Assembly (NCBI GenBank): GCA_963575745.1
Contig: CAUYUJ010000853.1
Location: 16,042 to 80,041, forward strand
Direction of reading: 5' to 3'
Length of the DNA stretch: 64,000 nucleotides
Source of the DNA: Prorocentrum cordatum
Lineage: Eukaryota; Sar; Dinophyceae; Prorocentrales; Prorocentraceae
Part shown: positions 1-11,097 of the stretch, piece by piece
Position numbering within the stretch: position 1 is the stretch's first letter
How the letters are laid out: the number at the start of each line of letters is the position of its first letter
Made by a program: the position numbers and the translations under genes
Notes under the pieces: generated by a model
The model's input: only the letters and a program-made list of their open reading frames with translations
Told to the model about the DNA's origin: nothing
Databases searched by the model: none

Positions 1-1
1 G

Positions 2-441
2 ATGTGTGTTGTGTGTTGCGTGTTGGTTGTGTGTTGTGTGCGTTGTGTGTTGTGTGCTGTGTGTTGTGTGCTGTGTGTTATGTGGTTGTGTGTGTGGTGT
101 TGTGCGTGTTGTGTGTGGTGTCTGCTGTGGTGTGTGGTGTGTGGTGTGTGGTATGTGGTGTGTGGTATGTGGTGTGTGGTATGTGGTGTGTGGTGTGTGG
201 TGTGTGTTGTGTGTTGTGTGTTGTGTGTTGTGTGTTGTGTGTTGTGTGCTGTGTGTTGAGTTGCCTGCTGTGTATAGTGCTGCGTGGTTTGTGCTGTGTG
301 TTGTGTTGTGTATTATATGATGCGTGTTGTGTGTTGTGTGTTGTGTGTTGTGCTGAGTGCTGTGTATGTGTCTGTTGTGTGTCTGTGCGTGGCTGTGTGT
401 CTGTGTGTGTGTCAGTATGTGTCTGTGTGTTTGTGTGTGTG
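2..441. repeat. TG-rich microsatellite
   Basis: The first 440 bases are GTGTGTTGTGTGT-type sequence with GTGTGGTATGTG variants, ending in a run of C at about 442. Open frames here in all three forward frames are Cys/Val polymers and are artefacts of the repeat. Confidence 0.95.
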
Positions 442-835
442 CCCCCCCCCCGCCGAATAAACGCTGGGGGAGTGTCCCGGTAGAGGTTTTGGATCAGAAC
501 GCGCTCCCGTCCCTTCTCCTTTCCGCTAACCCTCGAGACAGCTTGGCCTTCTGGCGGAAGCGTAACAGGTCCACGACACGACGCCCAAAAAGGGCACCGA
601 GACGGCCCCAGAAACCTCCCAGAAGGCCGAAGAAAGCCTCGACTGAGCCCCGCCACGAGGTCCCCAGGAGGAGGAGGAGGCACAGACCACTACTCATGCT
701 GGGGTTTTGGAAGATTTCCGCCGTTCTCGCCACTTTCTGTTTCCCCACACCTCAAGCAAGCCCGAGAGGCCCCCCATAGCTCTCTAAGACGGCCCAAGGG
801 GCCCCACAGCGAACCCCAGGACTGCCCAAAACTGG
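442..835. other. Non-repetitive stretch, nothing recognised
   Basis: Mixed-composition sequence between the TG repeat and the fold-back. The frames crossing it give no recognisable domain on either strand. Confidence 0.5.
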
Positions 836-985
836 TGGGCTTGTTTTCCACCGCCACCACCATAAGTAGGAGGGGGAGGGGGTCCTTCTCCTCCTCTTCC
901 TCCTCCTCCTCCTCCTCCTCCTCCTCCTCCACCTCCTTCCCCCTCCAACTCATGGTGGTGGTGGTGGAAAACAGGCCCGTCAAAA
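836..985. mobile_element. Fold-back element with internal (TCC)n
   Basis: The left arm GGGCTTGTTTTCCACCGCCA and the right arm, ending TGGTGGAAAACAGGCCC, are near-perfect inverted repeats of about 27 bp. The interior is a (TCC)n tract at about 885-935. A second block at 17838-18255 has diverged versions of the same arms around a much larger (TCC)n tract, so this is probably a MITE-like family. No transposase is present. Confidence 0.6.
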
Positions 986-1499
986 GCAACCCCAGGATGG
1001 CCCAAGAGACCCCCAGACGACCTCAAACGGGCCCCAGAGGAGCATTTGTTTTATGACATACTTCCCGATTCACTATTATTGATTTCCCGATTCATTATCC
1101 CACCAGCCCTTTAGGGCGTGAGTGGTTTAGCGAGCCCCCTCTGTCCTCAACCCCCCTTCTTCCCCTTCGGGGAGGGGTTTACCCCTCCCCCTACCCCCTC
1201 CCCCCGGGCCTGGAGAGGGAGTCCCGCGGGTCGTCAGGGGGGTCAATTTCGACTCCTGGGAGGGCCAAAAAAACGACGACCCTCACGAGGATTCTGGCCC
1301 CGAGGGGGGGACGCTCTTAGGTCCCTCTCCTCTTCTGTGAAGCCAAAAGCATTGCTTTTACGCGGGTTTTGGCCCCATTTTGGCCTCCCGAAGGGGGCCG
1401 CGCTCATCTTCCTTCATAGCAAAATCATTGATTGTACGAAGGTTTTGGGCTCAGTTTGTCCTTCTCAGGGGGCAGCGCTTCTTTGCGCTTCTGAGGAGG

Positions 1500-1855
1500 T
1501 CGCCAGAGGCCCCAAGATGGCCCCAAGAGGCCCCCAGGAGGCTCCCAAGAGGCCTCCAAGAGGCCTCCAAGAGGCCCCCAAGAGGCCCCCAAGAGGCCCC
1601 CAAGAGGCCCCAAGATGTCCCCAGAGGCTCCCAAGAGGCCCCAAGAGGCCCCCAAGAGGCCTCCAAGAGGCCCCCAAGAGGCCCCCAAGAGGCCCCAAGA
1701 GGCCCCCAAGAGGCCCCCAAGAGGCCCCCAAGAGGCCCCAAGATGTCCCCAGAGGCTCCCAAGAGGCCCCCAAGAGGCCCCCAAGAGGCCCCCAAGAGGC
1801 CCCCAAGAGGCCCCCAAGAGGCCCCAAGAGGCTCCTCGAGGCGCCCAAGAGGCCC
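1500..1855. repeat. CCAAGAGGCCCC minisatellite
   Basis: A degenerate tandem of 9-12 bp units of the type CCCAAGAGGCCC. It belongs to the same sequence family as the arrays near 22.0, 36, 43.6 and 55.8 kb. Its length is largely a multiple of three, so both strands stay open (PRGPQEAPKRP on plus, GASWGPLGGLL on minus). These frames are not credible proteins. Confidence 0.9.
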
Positions 1856-2245
1856 CACGAGGAGCCCGAACGACTCACACCAGGACGAGGGGCCCGAACG
1901 ACTCACACCACGAAGAGCCCGAACGACTCACACCACAAGGAGGGGCCCGAACGACTCACACCAGGACGAGGCGCCCGAACGACTCACACCACGAGGAGCC
2001 CGAACGACTCACACCACGACGAGGGCCCCGAACGACTCACACCACGAGGAGCCCGAACGAGTCACACCAGGAGGAGGGGCCCGAACGACTCACACCAGGA
2101 CGAGGGGCCCGAACAACTCACACCACGAGAAGCCCGAACGACTCACACCAGGACGAAGAGCCCGAACGACTCACACCACGAAGAGCCCGAACGACTCACA
2201 CCAGGACGAGAAACCCCAAACGACTCAAACCACGAGGAGCGCTTT
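1855..2245. repeat. CCCGAACGACTCACACCA minisatellite
   Basis: About 15 copies of a 24-27 bp unit built on GAACGACTCACACCA followed by CGAGGAG, GGACGAGGGG or GGAGGGG variants. The array directly abuts the preceding one, so the two form a compound array. Confidence 0.9.
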
Positions 2246-2640
2246 CTCTCCCTCCTCCTCCGCCTCGTCCTTCTCCCGCTCCCCCCACAAGGAGGATGTA
2301 CAAGGAGGCGGGAGGAAGGAGAAACAGGGGAGATATGCGGGGGCAAGCGGACACACGCCTGAAAAACACAACTCTCGGCATGATTTGCAAGAGTTGCTGT
2401 TGTGAGATGGGCTGGTGGGGATACGCGAAGCGTAAAGAATTCTCTATCGGGCCACAGGCCCCATTTTTTCCCCTAATTATTCTCGCGACAACGCCCGCGA
2501 CTGGCCCCGCCCAGCACCCCCCCCCACCCCATCCCCCCGGTCACGTCACGATGAGCGCCAGTGCCGTCTGATAATCGGCCACTCTAAATTAGGGATTCTC
2601 GCACGGCGCCGGCATGCATCGCGACGTGCCCGGCCAACTC

Positions 2641-2797
2641 CAATAGGGGCCCTTCCATAAGAAACCTCCCACGAGAAACCCAACCCTGAGACCCCAGGAC
2701 GTCCATTGGTTTTTGGTGTGGGAACGTCACGCTTTCCGTCAAACCCAGGGCACCCTGGAGGCGAGCAGGGTGTTTCTTGGCATGGGTCTCCACTGTA
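2641..2797. mobile_element. MITE family A, copy 1 (diverged left end)
   Basis: This shares a body with the copies at 7254-7428, 10325-10507 and 51569-51744: AAACCCAACCCTGAGACCCC, then CGTCACGCTTTCC, then GGGCACCCTGGAGGC. The right end CTCCACTGTA matches the family terminus, while the left end (CAATAGGGG) is diverged. It is non-coding. Confidence 0.7.
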
Positions 2798-3108
2798 CCC
2801 CCCTCCCCCCACTCCCCCCGTCGCGCCCGTGGATCGCCAGGGGATACAAACACTGTCTTGGAGGGGGAACGCTACCTCAAAATTGGAGGCCTCCGCCGCA
2901 AAAGAAGCCCCGAAACCGCCCGCAGGCTCCCGGCAGCCTCCCAAAATGCCCCCCGAGACCGCCAAGAAGCTCCCGAGAGGCCCCAGCCTCTCCCGCCACC
3001 TCTTGCATCTTGCGCTGCTGCTGCTGAGCTCTTTTCAGGGTCGGCGGAACCAGCCATAAGGCCGTTGCACTGCGGTGGCACCGTGGGCCGTAGGATTTGG
3101 ATGACCGA

Positions 3109-3640
3109 CTACCCATCCACATGCCAGTACGTCTCAATCACCTGCCGAAGCAAAGGGATCTTCATCGCAAGAACAGGGGTCACGAATAACTTTAACTTGC
3201 TCAAATCATCCCCCAGCCACGTCGTGTCACCAATTGAATAATCTAGAGTTGGCCCGCGTGCCTCCGTCTTGGACTGAATGTCCTGGTGGTGCACCCTTGG
3301 CAGGATGCTCAGCAGCCCTGCCCCTGCGTCGACCTTAGAAGCAGCGCCGAAATAGATCACGACAGTCGCGGGACATCATGGAACTGCTTCAAACACGATG
3401 CAAGCTGAAGCCATCTCCACGAAAGGCACTCACTGAGGGAAGGATAGGTACCGTGCAAGCACTGGGCAGCTGCGAGCGTACCAAAATCTTAGCCCTTGCC
3501 TGACGCCGACGAGTCGATCGAGATCAAAGGCCAGCCCCCGGTTAGGTTCAGTGACTACACGGCCCGCCCCAGGCACCACGACACAACGCAAACCGATCCC
3601 CCCGAGCCCGGTGCACCCCCGCCGTCCCAAGAAAAGGTCA
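3109..3640 (-). pseudogene. Possible retroelement fragment
   Basis: Minus-strand frames at 3109-3360 and 3430-3630 have natural-looking composition, unlike their surroundings, and read LDYSIGDTTWLGDDLSKLKL and GLRFWYARSCPVLARYLSF, separated by a stop. The LDY...LKLFVTP arrangement loosely resembles the C-terminal part of LINE endonucleases, but no diagnostic motif is intact. It could equally be an unrelated decayed coding fragment. Confidence 0.3.
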
Positions 3641-4069
3641 TTCCCCGGAGGGCAGGCTCAATCCTGCGCAGCGAAGCTGAATCATCCCAGGAAGCGCCCT
3701 GCAAAGTGACAGGATCTTCGGGAGCGGCCAAGAGGGGGGTGTCCATTGGAGGGTGAAAGTGGGGGTCGGGCGCAGGGTCCCGGCAATAATGTCTTTACGG
3801 GCCATGCGGGCGATGCATCCTCGATTGCTGTGTTCGGCGGGGGAACTAATTGAAGCCCCCCGCCTGCACTCACGCGCGAGACTTAAAGGGAAAGGAAGCA
3901 ATGTGGCGGGAGGCTCGGGAAAGGCGACGAAGGCAACGTGCGCTGAGGGCGCAAAAAGAAAAAGCTGGAACAAACGAAAGCGGTCAGGTGAGTGTCAAAA
4001 TCTGCCCAGCCAATCTGACATGCGGAACACTGCGCCTCAGTTTTGGGGATCTTGAAGGCCAGGGCAAAA

Positions 4070-4143
4070 CGTGAATTCGCATTGTGGGGAAAAGCAAAAT
4101 GTGCATTCACATTTTGGGAAAAAGGAAAATGCGAATTCACATT
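4070..4143. repeat. AATGTGAATTCACATT short tandem, left block
   Basis: A unit of about 33 bp, TTGGGAAAAAGGAAAATG plus a palindrome of the type TGTGAATTCACA, repeats here and again at 5392-5515. The two blocks bracket the GCTAAGCTAAA satellite. Confidence 0.75.
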
Positions 4144-4154
4144 ATCCCAGCGCG

Positions 4155-4778
4155 ACCCTACCTAGGAGTTGGAACCCCTAGGAAAGCAGCATTAGTAGTA
4201 ACAGTAACGCTAAGCTAAATCTAAGCTAAAGCTAAGCTAAAGCTAAGCTAAAGCTAAGCTAAAGCTAAGCCACAGCTAAGCTAAAGCTAGTGCTAAGCTA
4301 AAGCTAAGCTAAAGCTAAGCTAAAGCTAAGCTAAAGCTAAGCTAAAGCTAAGCTAAAGCTAAGCCACAGCTAAGCTAAAGCTAGTGCTAAGCTAAAGCTA
4401 AGCTAAAGCTAAGCTACAGCTAGGCTAAAGCTAAGGTAAAGCTGAGCTAAAGCTAAGCTACAGCTAAGCTAAAGCTAAGCTAGGGCTAAGCTAAAGCTAA
4501 GCTAAAGCTAAGCTAAAGCTAAGCTAAAGCTAAGCTAAAGCTAAGATAAACGCGAAGCGAAAAGCTAAGCGAAACGCTAAGCGAAACGCTAAGCTAAAGC
4601 TAAGCGAAAGCTAAGCTAAAGCTAAAGCTAAAGCTAAAGCTAAAGCGAAAGCTAAAGCTCCCAGGCGACTGGGGGAACCGCTCCCAAGGGACTGGGGGAA
4701 CCGCCCAGGGCGTGTTCCACTGCCCGGCCCCTTTAAGCTAAGAGAGTAAGAACCCTTCTAGGCAGAGCCTACGTAGGG
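4155..4778. repeat. GCTAAGCTAAA satellite, higher-order unit 1
   Basis: The unit is bounded by inverted CCCTACCTAGG (left) and CCTACGTAGGG (right). Inside, in order, are a unique leader (GGAACCCCTAGGAAAGCAGC), dozens of 11-bp GCTAAGCTAAA repeats with CACAG and TAGTG variants, and a unique tail (ACTGGGGGAACCGC, CACTGCCCGGCCCCTTTAAG). Confidence 0.9.
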
Positions 4779-4803
4779 AATTTTGGAAATTATCCCAGTG
4801 CGA

Positions 4804-5392
4804 CCCTACCTAGGAGTTGGAACCCCTAGGAAAGCAGCATTAGTAGTAACAGTAACGCTAAGCTAAATCTAAGCTACAGCTAAGCTAAAGCTAAGCTGAA
4901 GCTAAGCCACAACTAAGCTAAAGCTAAGCTAGTTCTAAGCTAAAGTTAAGCTAAAGCTAAGCTAAAGCTGAGCAGCAGCTAAGCTAAAGCTAAGCTACAG
5001 CTAAGATAAAGCTAAGCTAAAGATAAAGCTAAGTTGAAGTTAAGCTAAAGCTAAGCTAAAGCTAAGCTAAAGCTAAGCTACAGCTAAGCTAAAGCTAAGC
5101 TACAGCTAAGCTCAAGCTGAGCTGAAGATAAGCTAAAGCTAAGCTAAAGCTAAGCCAAACGCTAAGCGAAAAGCTAAGCGAAACGCTAAGCGAAACGCTA
5201 AGCTAAAGCTAAGCTACAGCTAAGCTAAAGCTAAGCTAAAGCTAAGCTAAAGCTAAAGCTAAAGCTAAAGCTCCCAGGGGACTGGGGGGAACCGCGGGGC
5301 GGGGACTGGGGGAACCGCCCGGGGCGCTTTGCACTGCCCGGCCCCTTTAAGCTAAGAGAATAAGAACCCTTCTAGGCAGAGCCTAGGTAGGG
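4804..5392. repeat. GCTAAGCTAAA satellite, higher-order unit 2
   Basis: This repeats the leader, the 11-bp core array and the tail of unit 1. Its perfect inverted ends are CCCTACCTAGG and CCTAGGTAGGG. The two units are direct tandem copies about 650 bp apart. Confidence 0.9.
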
Positions 5393-5515
5393 AAAAAAGG
5401 AAAATGTGAATTCACATGTTGGAATTTAGTGTAAGACTCTCCATGAGAGGGCCAGAATGTGAATTCACATGTTGGGAAAAAGGAAAATGTGAAATCACAT
5501 TTTGGGAGAAACGCG
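5392..5515. repeat. AATGTGAATTCACATT short tandem, right block
   Basis: This block continues the GAATTC-centred palindromic unit seen at 4070-4143 and closes the satellite region. Confidence 0.7.
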
Positions 5516-5519
5516 GGAC

Positions 5520-6835
5520 CCATTCCAAATCTGTCTTGGGGGTCGAGAAGTCATTGTTTGGGAATATACGCGATCATCAATCGCACAATCAAGACACACT
5601 TGCACTCCACTTCGCCTCCCCACACGCAATATGCAAAAACGCCCGCACGCATCAACGATAATGGATGGACGGCGCGTGTGCCCGCGCGGGCAACGCGCGG
5701 GCACGAACGACTGGCCCTCAATGACCGCCAACATTGGATGCCAATCGTTCCCGATCACCTACATAAACAATACACTGAGCATACATGGGCCATTCAGCCC
5801 CCATTGAAGACCCCCTGTTGCAGACCTCCTCTTTCACCCTCCAAGTCCAAGAGGGGGGGAGTGCAAATCATGACCGGCGGCATGTGCGCGGCCCAGCGGG
5901 GGTCCAGGGACGTGATGAAACAGGAAGAGGCGCCACGAAACCTGGGGAAACATCATGGCCCCCGCCATGAGATCCACCCCCACCTAGTCGTCACCCCCCT
6001 CCTCTGCCGCCCCCGAGGATCTGTGGAGGCCGCTCGGGGGGCCGGGCCCCCCTCCCCCGGCTGCCGCGGGGACGGGGCGGGCACCCTTCTGGGCGCCCCC
6101 TCCCTGGCGCAGGGGCGCCACCGGGCCCCCACGGATTCTCCCCCGCAGGGGCAGCGGCCAGGACATGGAGTGCGCCCCAGAAGTGGCGACGTTCGGAGGC
6201 CGGGCAGAGGCTGCTAGATCCGTGGCTGCTAAGATCGGCCTCCGGGGAGTTGTCTTCGTCCTTCCGGGAAGAAGCCCGTTGACTGTTGCGCGTGCCGCGC
6301 CTCATTCTGGGAAGTTGTTCTTGTCCTTCCGGGAGGGCCGTTTTAGCAGCCACGGTGTTAGCAGGCCTCGCCCAGCTTTCGAGACGCGCGCCCGACACGA
6401 AGCGGAATCGCGCGAGGCGAAGCCCATCGCTCCAGCGTGGTCCGAGAGGTGCTGCGAGTGTGCGGAGCGCAGCTGGATGCGGCGCATGCCGAATGGAGCG
6501 GACAGCTGATGACAGCGAACGTAGCATGGCACACAGACCAGAGGTACAGTTCACAGTGCACAGGAAGGCGCATGCGCAGCACATCGTGCTGCGAATCCGC
6601 CACCGCGCCACAGGCACTTCTTGTGGTGTCCTCAGGCCCCTTCGAGTCCCCAGTGTTAGGCACTGTAAACTCTCAAGGGCCCTGAACTCATGATGTCTGG
6701 GCTGTCTCGGACGCTCTTGGGAGCTCTTGGGCGCTCTTGGGGCTCGTCGCCATTTTCGAGAGGCATCGGGCGCGTGATTCCGAGTCCAAACCTCCAACAT
6801 GGCCAGAGATGGTGCCGATCCCCGATCTTCGAACC
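5520..6835. other. Unique GC-rich region, no gene recognised
   Basis: The longest frame is on the minus strand at 5991-6800 (269 aa). It has no recognisable domain and an Arg/Ala/Pro-rich, GC-driven composition. A short direct duplication built on GTCCTTCCGGGA occurs near 6265 and 6330. I would not call a gene. Confidence 0.4.
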
Positions 6836-6837
6836 TC

Positions 6838-7070
6838 GTTCCTCCTCCTCCTCCTCCTCCTCCTCCTCCTCCTCCTCCTCCTCGTCCCTCTCCTCGGTCC
6901 TCGATCCTCTAATCCTGGTCCTAGATCCTCGAACCTCGAACCTTCGAATCCTCGAACCCTCGATCAACGATCCTCGATCAACGATCCTCGATCCTCGACC
7001 CACCCCGAGGCTGGAACCCTCTCGAGAACTGCCAAACACATCCGAAAACCTGGAACCTCGAACCTGGAAA
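6838..7070. repeat. (TCC)n followed by GATCCTCGAACC repeats
   Basis: A (TCC)n tract at about 6838-6890 passes into a degenerate 8-10 bp repeat built on TCGAACC and GATCCTCGA up to about 7060. Confidence 0.85.
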
Positions 7071-7198
7071 TTTCATCCTAACGGTGCCCCTGATCGACCT
7101 TCGGCCTTCCTTCCGCTGCCAGACAGCTCACAGACCGTATATTTCGCGGGAGCGTCTTCAAAGAAGGAGGAGCGTGGACCGTTTAGTAACGCCGGTCC

Positions 7199-7240
7199 TA
7201 ATCTTGACGCTCTCACATCAGTTACTAGATGTACGGAGGC
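7199..7240. repeat. Direct repeat left of MITE A copy 2
   Basis: About 41 bp beginning TAATCTTGACGCTCTCACAT recurs, with several substitutions, immediately after the right end of the MITE (7427-7468). Confidence 0.7.
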
Positions 7241-7253
7241 CTGTTACATTGGA

Positions 7254-7428
7254 TACAATGGAGGCCAGTCCACAAGAAACCTTCCACAAGAAACCCAACC
7301 CTGAGACCCCAGGACGTCCGTTGATTTGTTGGTATGGGGACGTCACGACTTCCATGGCAAAACCATCGAAACCCAAGAAACCAAGGGCACCCTAGGCAGG
7401 GTGCTTCCTGGAATGAGTCTCCAAGGTA
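7254..7428. mobile_element. MITE family A, copy 2
   Basis: The body matches the other family A copies (GAAACCCAACCCTGAGACCC). The ends are TACAATGGAG and CTCCAAGGTA, an imperfect version of the perfect ends of the 51.6 kb copy. TA at both edges fits Tc1/mariner-type target preference. There is no ORF. Confidence 0.7.
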
Positions 7429-7688
7429 ATCTTTACGCTTTCACATCAGGTACTTGATTTGCGGAGGTCGGGGGCGCGCAAACATGGATTACCGATCCAT
7501 GGATTTGGCGCGCGGTCGCCAAATCCACGGATCGGGGGAGATGCCCTCCCCAAAATGCGGCCGGTGCCGCCTCCTCCGGCGGCGGAACTCCGCGATGTCC
7601 CATGGAAGCGAGACCCGTCGCTACTCCACGCCCCTCGATCCATGTTTGCGATCGCCTGAGAGGAGGGGTCTGGGTCGACCCCCAGATT

Positions 7689-7898
7689 TGGACGCCCGAA
7701 ATGGGCACCGAAAAAATGGGTACAATGCCCAACAGCAAATGTTGTCCCAAACCGACAGCGGCCGCTGTTGGGCGGGCGACCTCCTGTCTCGAACGGACAC
7801 AGGCCGCGGCGGCGCGGACAGCGAGGCCTGTTCAGAATGAACAGGAACTGCTGTTGGGCATTGTACCCATTCTTTCAGTACCCATTTCGTGCGTGCAG
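7689..7898. mobile_element. Fold-back element, about 45-bp TIR
   Basis: The left arm (CGAAATGGGCACC, ATGGGTACAATGCCCAACAG) and the right arm (CTGTTGGGCATTGTACCCAT, GTACCCATTTCG) form a long imperfect inverted repeat around about 110 bp of GC-rich sequence. It is a non-autonomous element. Confidence 0.65.
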
Positions 7899-8098
7899 AC
7901 CAGAGGTCTCGACCCATTCCCCGGGACCCGTTTTCCATCCTGCTTCGTTGTCTGACGGCCCCAGGGGACCCGGCAAGGGCCTCTCCGAAGGCCAAGCATT
8001 GCAAAAACATACCTCCCGCCATGACTTTTTTTGTCATTGCTCGAGGGGCTCCTGCTCCACGTTTGCGATCGCCCGAGGAGGCCTGTCACATTGGATGC

Positions 8099-8274
8099 TC
8101 CAGATTTCGTAATAAAGGGAGGGGGGTCTCATTTCGGGGGGGGTCTCTTCCAGGCTATCTTGGAGGGCCTGGGGGGTCTGGGGACGATGTTTTGGAGGGT
8201 TCTCCCACGGGGGAGGTCTGAAATGGCTTGTCTTGGAGGGTCCAGACCCCCTCCCTTTTATTACGAAATCTGGA
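8099..8274. mobile_element. MITE family B, copy 1
   Basis: The 28-bp terminal inverted repeats begin TCCAGATTTCGTAATAAAGG, with the mirror image at the right end. The interior is G-rich and related to the arms. It is nearly identical to 10921-11097. The flanking four bases (ATGC, ATAT) no longer match. Confidence 0.85.
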
Positions 8275-8459
8275 ATATACTCGGGCGTTCACAGATAGCA
8301 CGGCGAACATAGCACAAATCGTGAAAGTGAGTTTGACCAATTTAAGATATGTTCCATGTTTGGGATCGAGAACGTTTCCATGTTGGCGTTCGAAGATTTG
8401 CCAAACGTCAAACGCGACGCCCTACGATAACACAAATCGGTCTTGGCCTGTGCTACCTC

Positions 8460-8607
8460 GAGGCGACCGAATACAGATCCTCGCTGGCGGCTTCGCCGGT
8501 GCGCCGAGGCCCCGGCGGGCTTCGCCGCCGCCAGGAGCAGGAGCAGCGGCAGGGCCGGGGCGCGCGCGGGCACGGCGAGGCTCCTCGGCCGCCGGCGGCG
8601 AAGCGAC
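8460..8607 (-). other. GC-rich island beside a GAC array
   Basis: A non-repetitive stretch wedged between unique sequence and the (GAC)n array. On the minus strand one frame reads LALPLLLLLAAA-like and another ends EAASEDLYSVASR before a stop. It could be an exon, but I recognise no domain. Confidence 0.2.
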
Positions 8608-8628
8608 GACGAGGCGACGACGACGACC

Positions 8629-8680
<52 letters not shown>

Positions 8681-8820
8681 CAACGGCGGCGGCGACGACG
8701 ACGGCAACGACGACGATGGCGACGGCGGCGACGACGACGATGGCGACGGCGGCGACGACGACGATGGCGACGGCGGCGATGACGACGACGGCGGCGGCGG
8801 CGATGGCGGCGGCGGCAGCT
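8608..8820. repeat. (GAC)n / GACGGCGAC array
   Basis: GAC triplets, first pure and then mixed with GGC and GAT. They give poly-Asp, poly-Thr or poly-Arg frames on plus and poly-Val on minus, with no independent sign of coding. Confidence 0.95.
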
Positions 8821-8854
8821 TCCACGTCTTCAGCGACGTCGGCAGGCAGCGACG

Positions 8855-8861
8855 GCATCAC

Positions 8862-8911
<50 letters not shown>

Positions 8912-9405
8912 CAATCATCATCAGCATCATCATCACCATCAGCATCATCATCATGATTATCATCGTGATCATCACCTCTGTCACAATCATCACCCCTCCC
9001 ACCATAATCATCAGCATCCTATCATCACCACCACCATCATCGTCATCCTGAGAGGGAGGCGGCGCCATCATCGCGGTCGTGACAACACCGCCATCGTCAA
9101 CATCATCATCGTCAGCATCACCATCATCATCTTCAGCAGCAGCATCACTATCATCATCAGCATCATCAACATCATCACCACCATCAGCATCATCATCATC
9201 GGCATCATCACCTGCACCATCACCATCACCGTCACCGTCACCGTTACAATTACCATCGTTACCGTCAGCGGCATCCCCATCACCATCATCTGCAGCACCT
9301 TCATCACCACCACCATCATCGTCAACACAACCGTCAACATCATAATCGTCATCATCACCATCATCACCACCACCACTATCAATATCAGCATCCAAAGCAT
9401 GATCC
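8855..9405. repeat. (ATC)n array
   Basis: CATCAT triplets with CAG, CAC and CGT variants over 550 bp. Similar fields occur at 18.7, 29.0, 31.5 and 33.8 kb. Confidence 0.95.
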
Positions 9406-9439
9406 CTGCAGTGCGCCCACATAGAAAGAACATGTCATG

Positions 9440-9660
9440 CTTCTGAGGAGGCGCCTGACACGGTCCTGAGAGGCTCTTGAGATGGTCATGGGACGCCCTT
9501 GAGAGGGTCATGAGAGGCCCTTACGAGACTTTTGAGAGGCCCTTGCGAGGCTTCTGAGAAGGCCAGCGGGAGGGTCCCGAGAGGCCCCTGAGATGCTCAC
9601 GAGAGGCTCCTGGGAGGCTCGTTGGGTGTTGGGATCCTGAGAGGGTGCTGGGAGGGCGTT
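9440..9660. repeat. GAGAGGCCCTTGAGA-type minisatellite
   Basis: Degenerate units of about 15-30 bp such as GAGAGGCCCTTGCGAGG. They are related in sequence style to the GGCCTCTTG arrays elsewhere in the window. Confidence 0.7.
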
Positions 9661-9669
9661 GTGATTAGA

Positions 9670-9820
9670 CAAGCGCGTTCCACTACTTGCAAAAATAGCT
9701 ACGCGCAATTGGCCTGGATTCGCCGCCGGGGGGGGTACGATCCATTACATCGGGGGAAACGTGTGTGTGTTTGTTTCTGACATTTGCAAGTAGGTATTGT
9801 GGGAGTAGTGGAACGCGCTC
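9670..9820. mobile_element. Fold-back element, AGCGCGTTCCACTACT ends
   Basis: Inverted ends AAGCGCGTTCCACTACT and AGTAGTGGAACGCGCT enclose about 115 bp, including a short GT run. TTGCAAG-containing inner arms extend the similarity. Confidence 0.65.
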
Positions 9821-10324
9821 GGTGAGTGATTGGTCCAGAGGACGAGGATACAGATCGAGACATCCTTACAATCCGTTCACCACAAGGCTATCGCTCCAGT
9901 CTCTCTCGCAATTCAATCACAAACGCCCACGAGGCATTCAGCTCGGCATTGAGCACGTGATCAGAAAAAGCGACAACATGGCAGCAGCTGACCAGCAGCT
10001 GGGGCGCAGCGTCCCTCAAAGCTGGCGGGACCCCCAATGGGAGAGATAGTGGATCCCTTCCTCTACTAAAGGACTAGAGCAAACCGCTGTCAGGGAATAA
10101 CCCTGGGCGGGGCGGAAAGAGGAGAGGCAGGCAAGGAGAGAGAAGGGGACTCGCGGACGAGGACGACGACGAGGACCTGGCAGGTCGAGGAGGCGGTCGG
10201 GGAGAAGTGCGAGGAGCAGGACGAGGAGGCAGAGGTGAAGGAGAATGGAGAGGGGGGTGGGCAACGGAGGCCCCGTGGAAGGGGGAGAGGGAACTGAGGG
10301 GGGGGGAGCACGCCACGAACATCT

Positions 10325-10507
10325 GCACAGTAGGAGCTCGACCACAAGAAACCTTCCACAGGAAACCCAACCCTGAGACCCCAGGACGTCCGTTGATTTG
10401 TTGGTATGGGAACGTCACGCTTTCCATGGCAAAACCATCGAAACCCAAGAAACCCAGGGCACCCTGGAGGCAAGCAGGGTGTCTCTTGGCATGGGTTTCC
10501 ACTGTGC
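10325..10507. mobile_element. MITE family A, copy 3
   Basis: The body matches the family, with ends GCACAGTAGGAG and TTCCACTGTGC. It sits in unique purine-rich sequence (10100-10320). Confidence 0.75.
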
Positions 10508-10742
10508 ACAGACACCCGCCGACGAGCCCCACCTGTGCCCTCAGTGAGGATGGCGGTGTGTAACACCGGTGGCTCTTATGTACTGGTTACTCAGGCACCG
10601 CCACCATCCCGTGGTTCTGTGTACACAATTTGGGGTGTCGGAGAGAGCAAGGCAACGGGACAAAGAATGTCCCACTCCGGAGAACCTGAACCCAAAAATG
10701 TTGACCAGAGAAACGCACGAAGTGCACACGCATACACATCCG

Positions 10743-10864
10743 GAAATCCGCGCAGACTTCTAGGATCGGCGCTGGACAAATCCCTGGCGCGTGGAGCGCG
10801 CCAGGGGGCGGCGCTGGAGGCGCCGCCCAGTGGGCCCGCGCCGATCCAAGAGATCCGCGTGGGC
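10743..10864. mobile_element. Fold-back family F, copy 1
   Basis: A hairpin built on GGATCGGCGC...GCGCCGATCC, with outer arms CCGCGCAGACTTCTAGGATC and GATCCAAGAGATCCGCGTGG. A second, diverged copy lies at 19646-19775. Confidence 0.65.
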
Positions 10865-10920
10865 CTCCGAAGCTCGTGCTTGTGCCGTGCCGTGCTCTTC
10901 CACTGACGTCTCGCATGTAC

Positions 10921-11097
10921 TCCAGATTTCGTAATAAAGGGAGGGGGGTCTCATTTCGGGGGGGGTCTCTTCCAGGCTATCTTGGAGGACCTGGGGGATT
11001 CTGGGGACGATGTTTTGGAGGGTTCTCCCACGGGGGGGGTCTGAAATGGCTTGTCTTGGAGGGTCCAGACCCCCTCCCTTTTATCACGAAATCTGGA
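10921..11097. mobile_element. MITE family B, copy 2, TSD GTAC
   Basis: Terminal inverted repeats TCCAGATTTCGTAATAAAGG and the mirror image. The element is flanked by GTAC at 10917-10920 and 11098-11101, consistent with a 4-bp target duplication. It is nearly identical to copy 1, so the family moved fairly recently. Confidence 0.85.

Noticed and set aside
1118-2571. Long PRGPQEAPKRPP and THTRRSPNDSH open frames (up to 414 aa)
   Set aside because: They are translations of two minisatellites, open in several frames on both strands, with no unique domain.
8460-8600. Signal-peptide-like LALPLLLLLAAA on the minus strand
   Set aside because: The island is very GC-rich, the frame is not preferred over the others, and no mature domain follows.
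8228-9511. Large frames rich in Asp, His, Met or Arg around 8.3-9.5 kb
   Set aside because: They come from (GAC)n and (ATC)n arrays; all phases are open.
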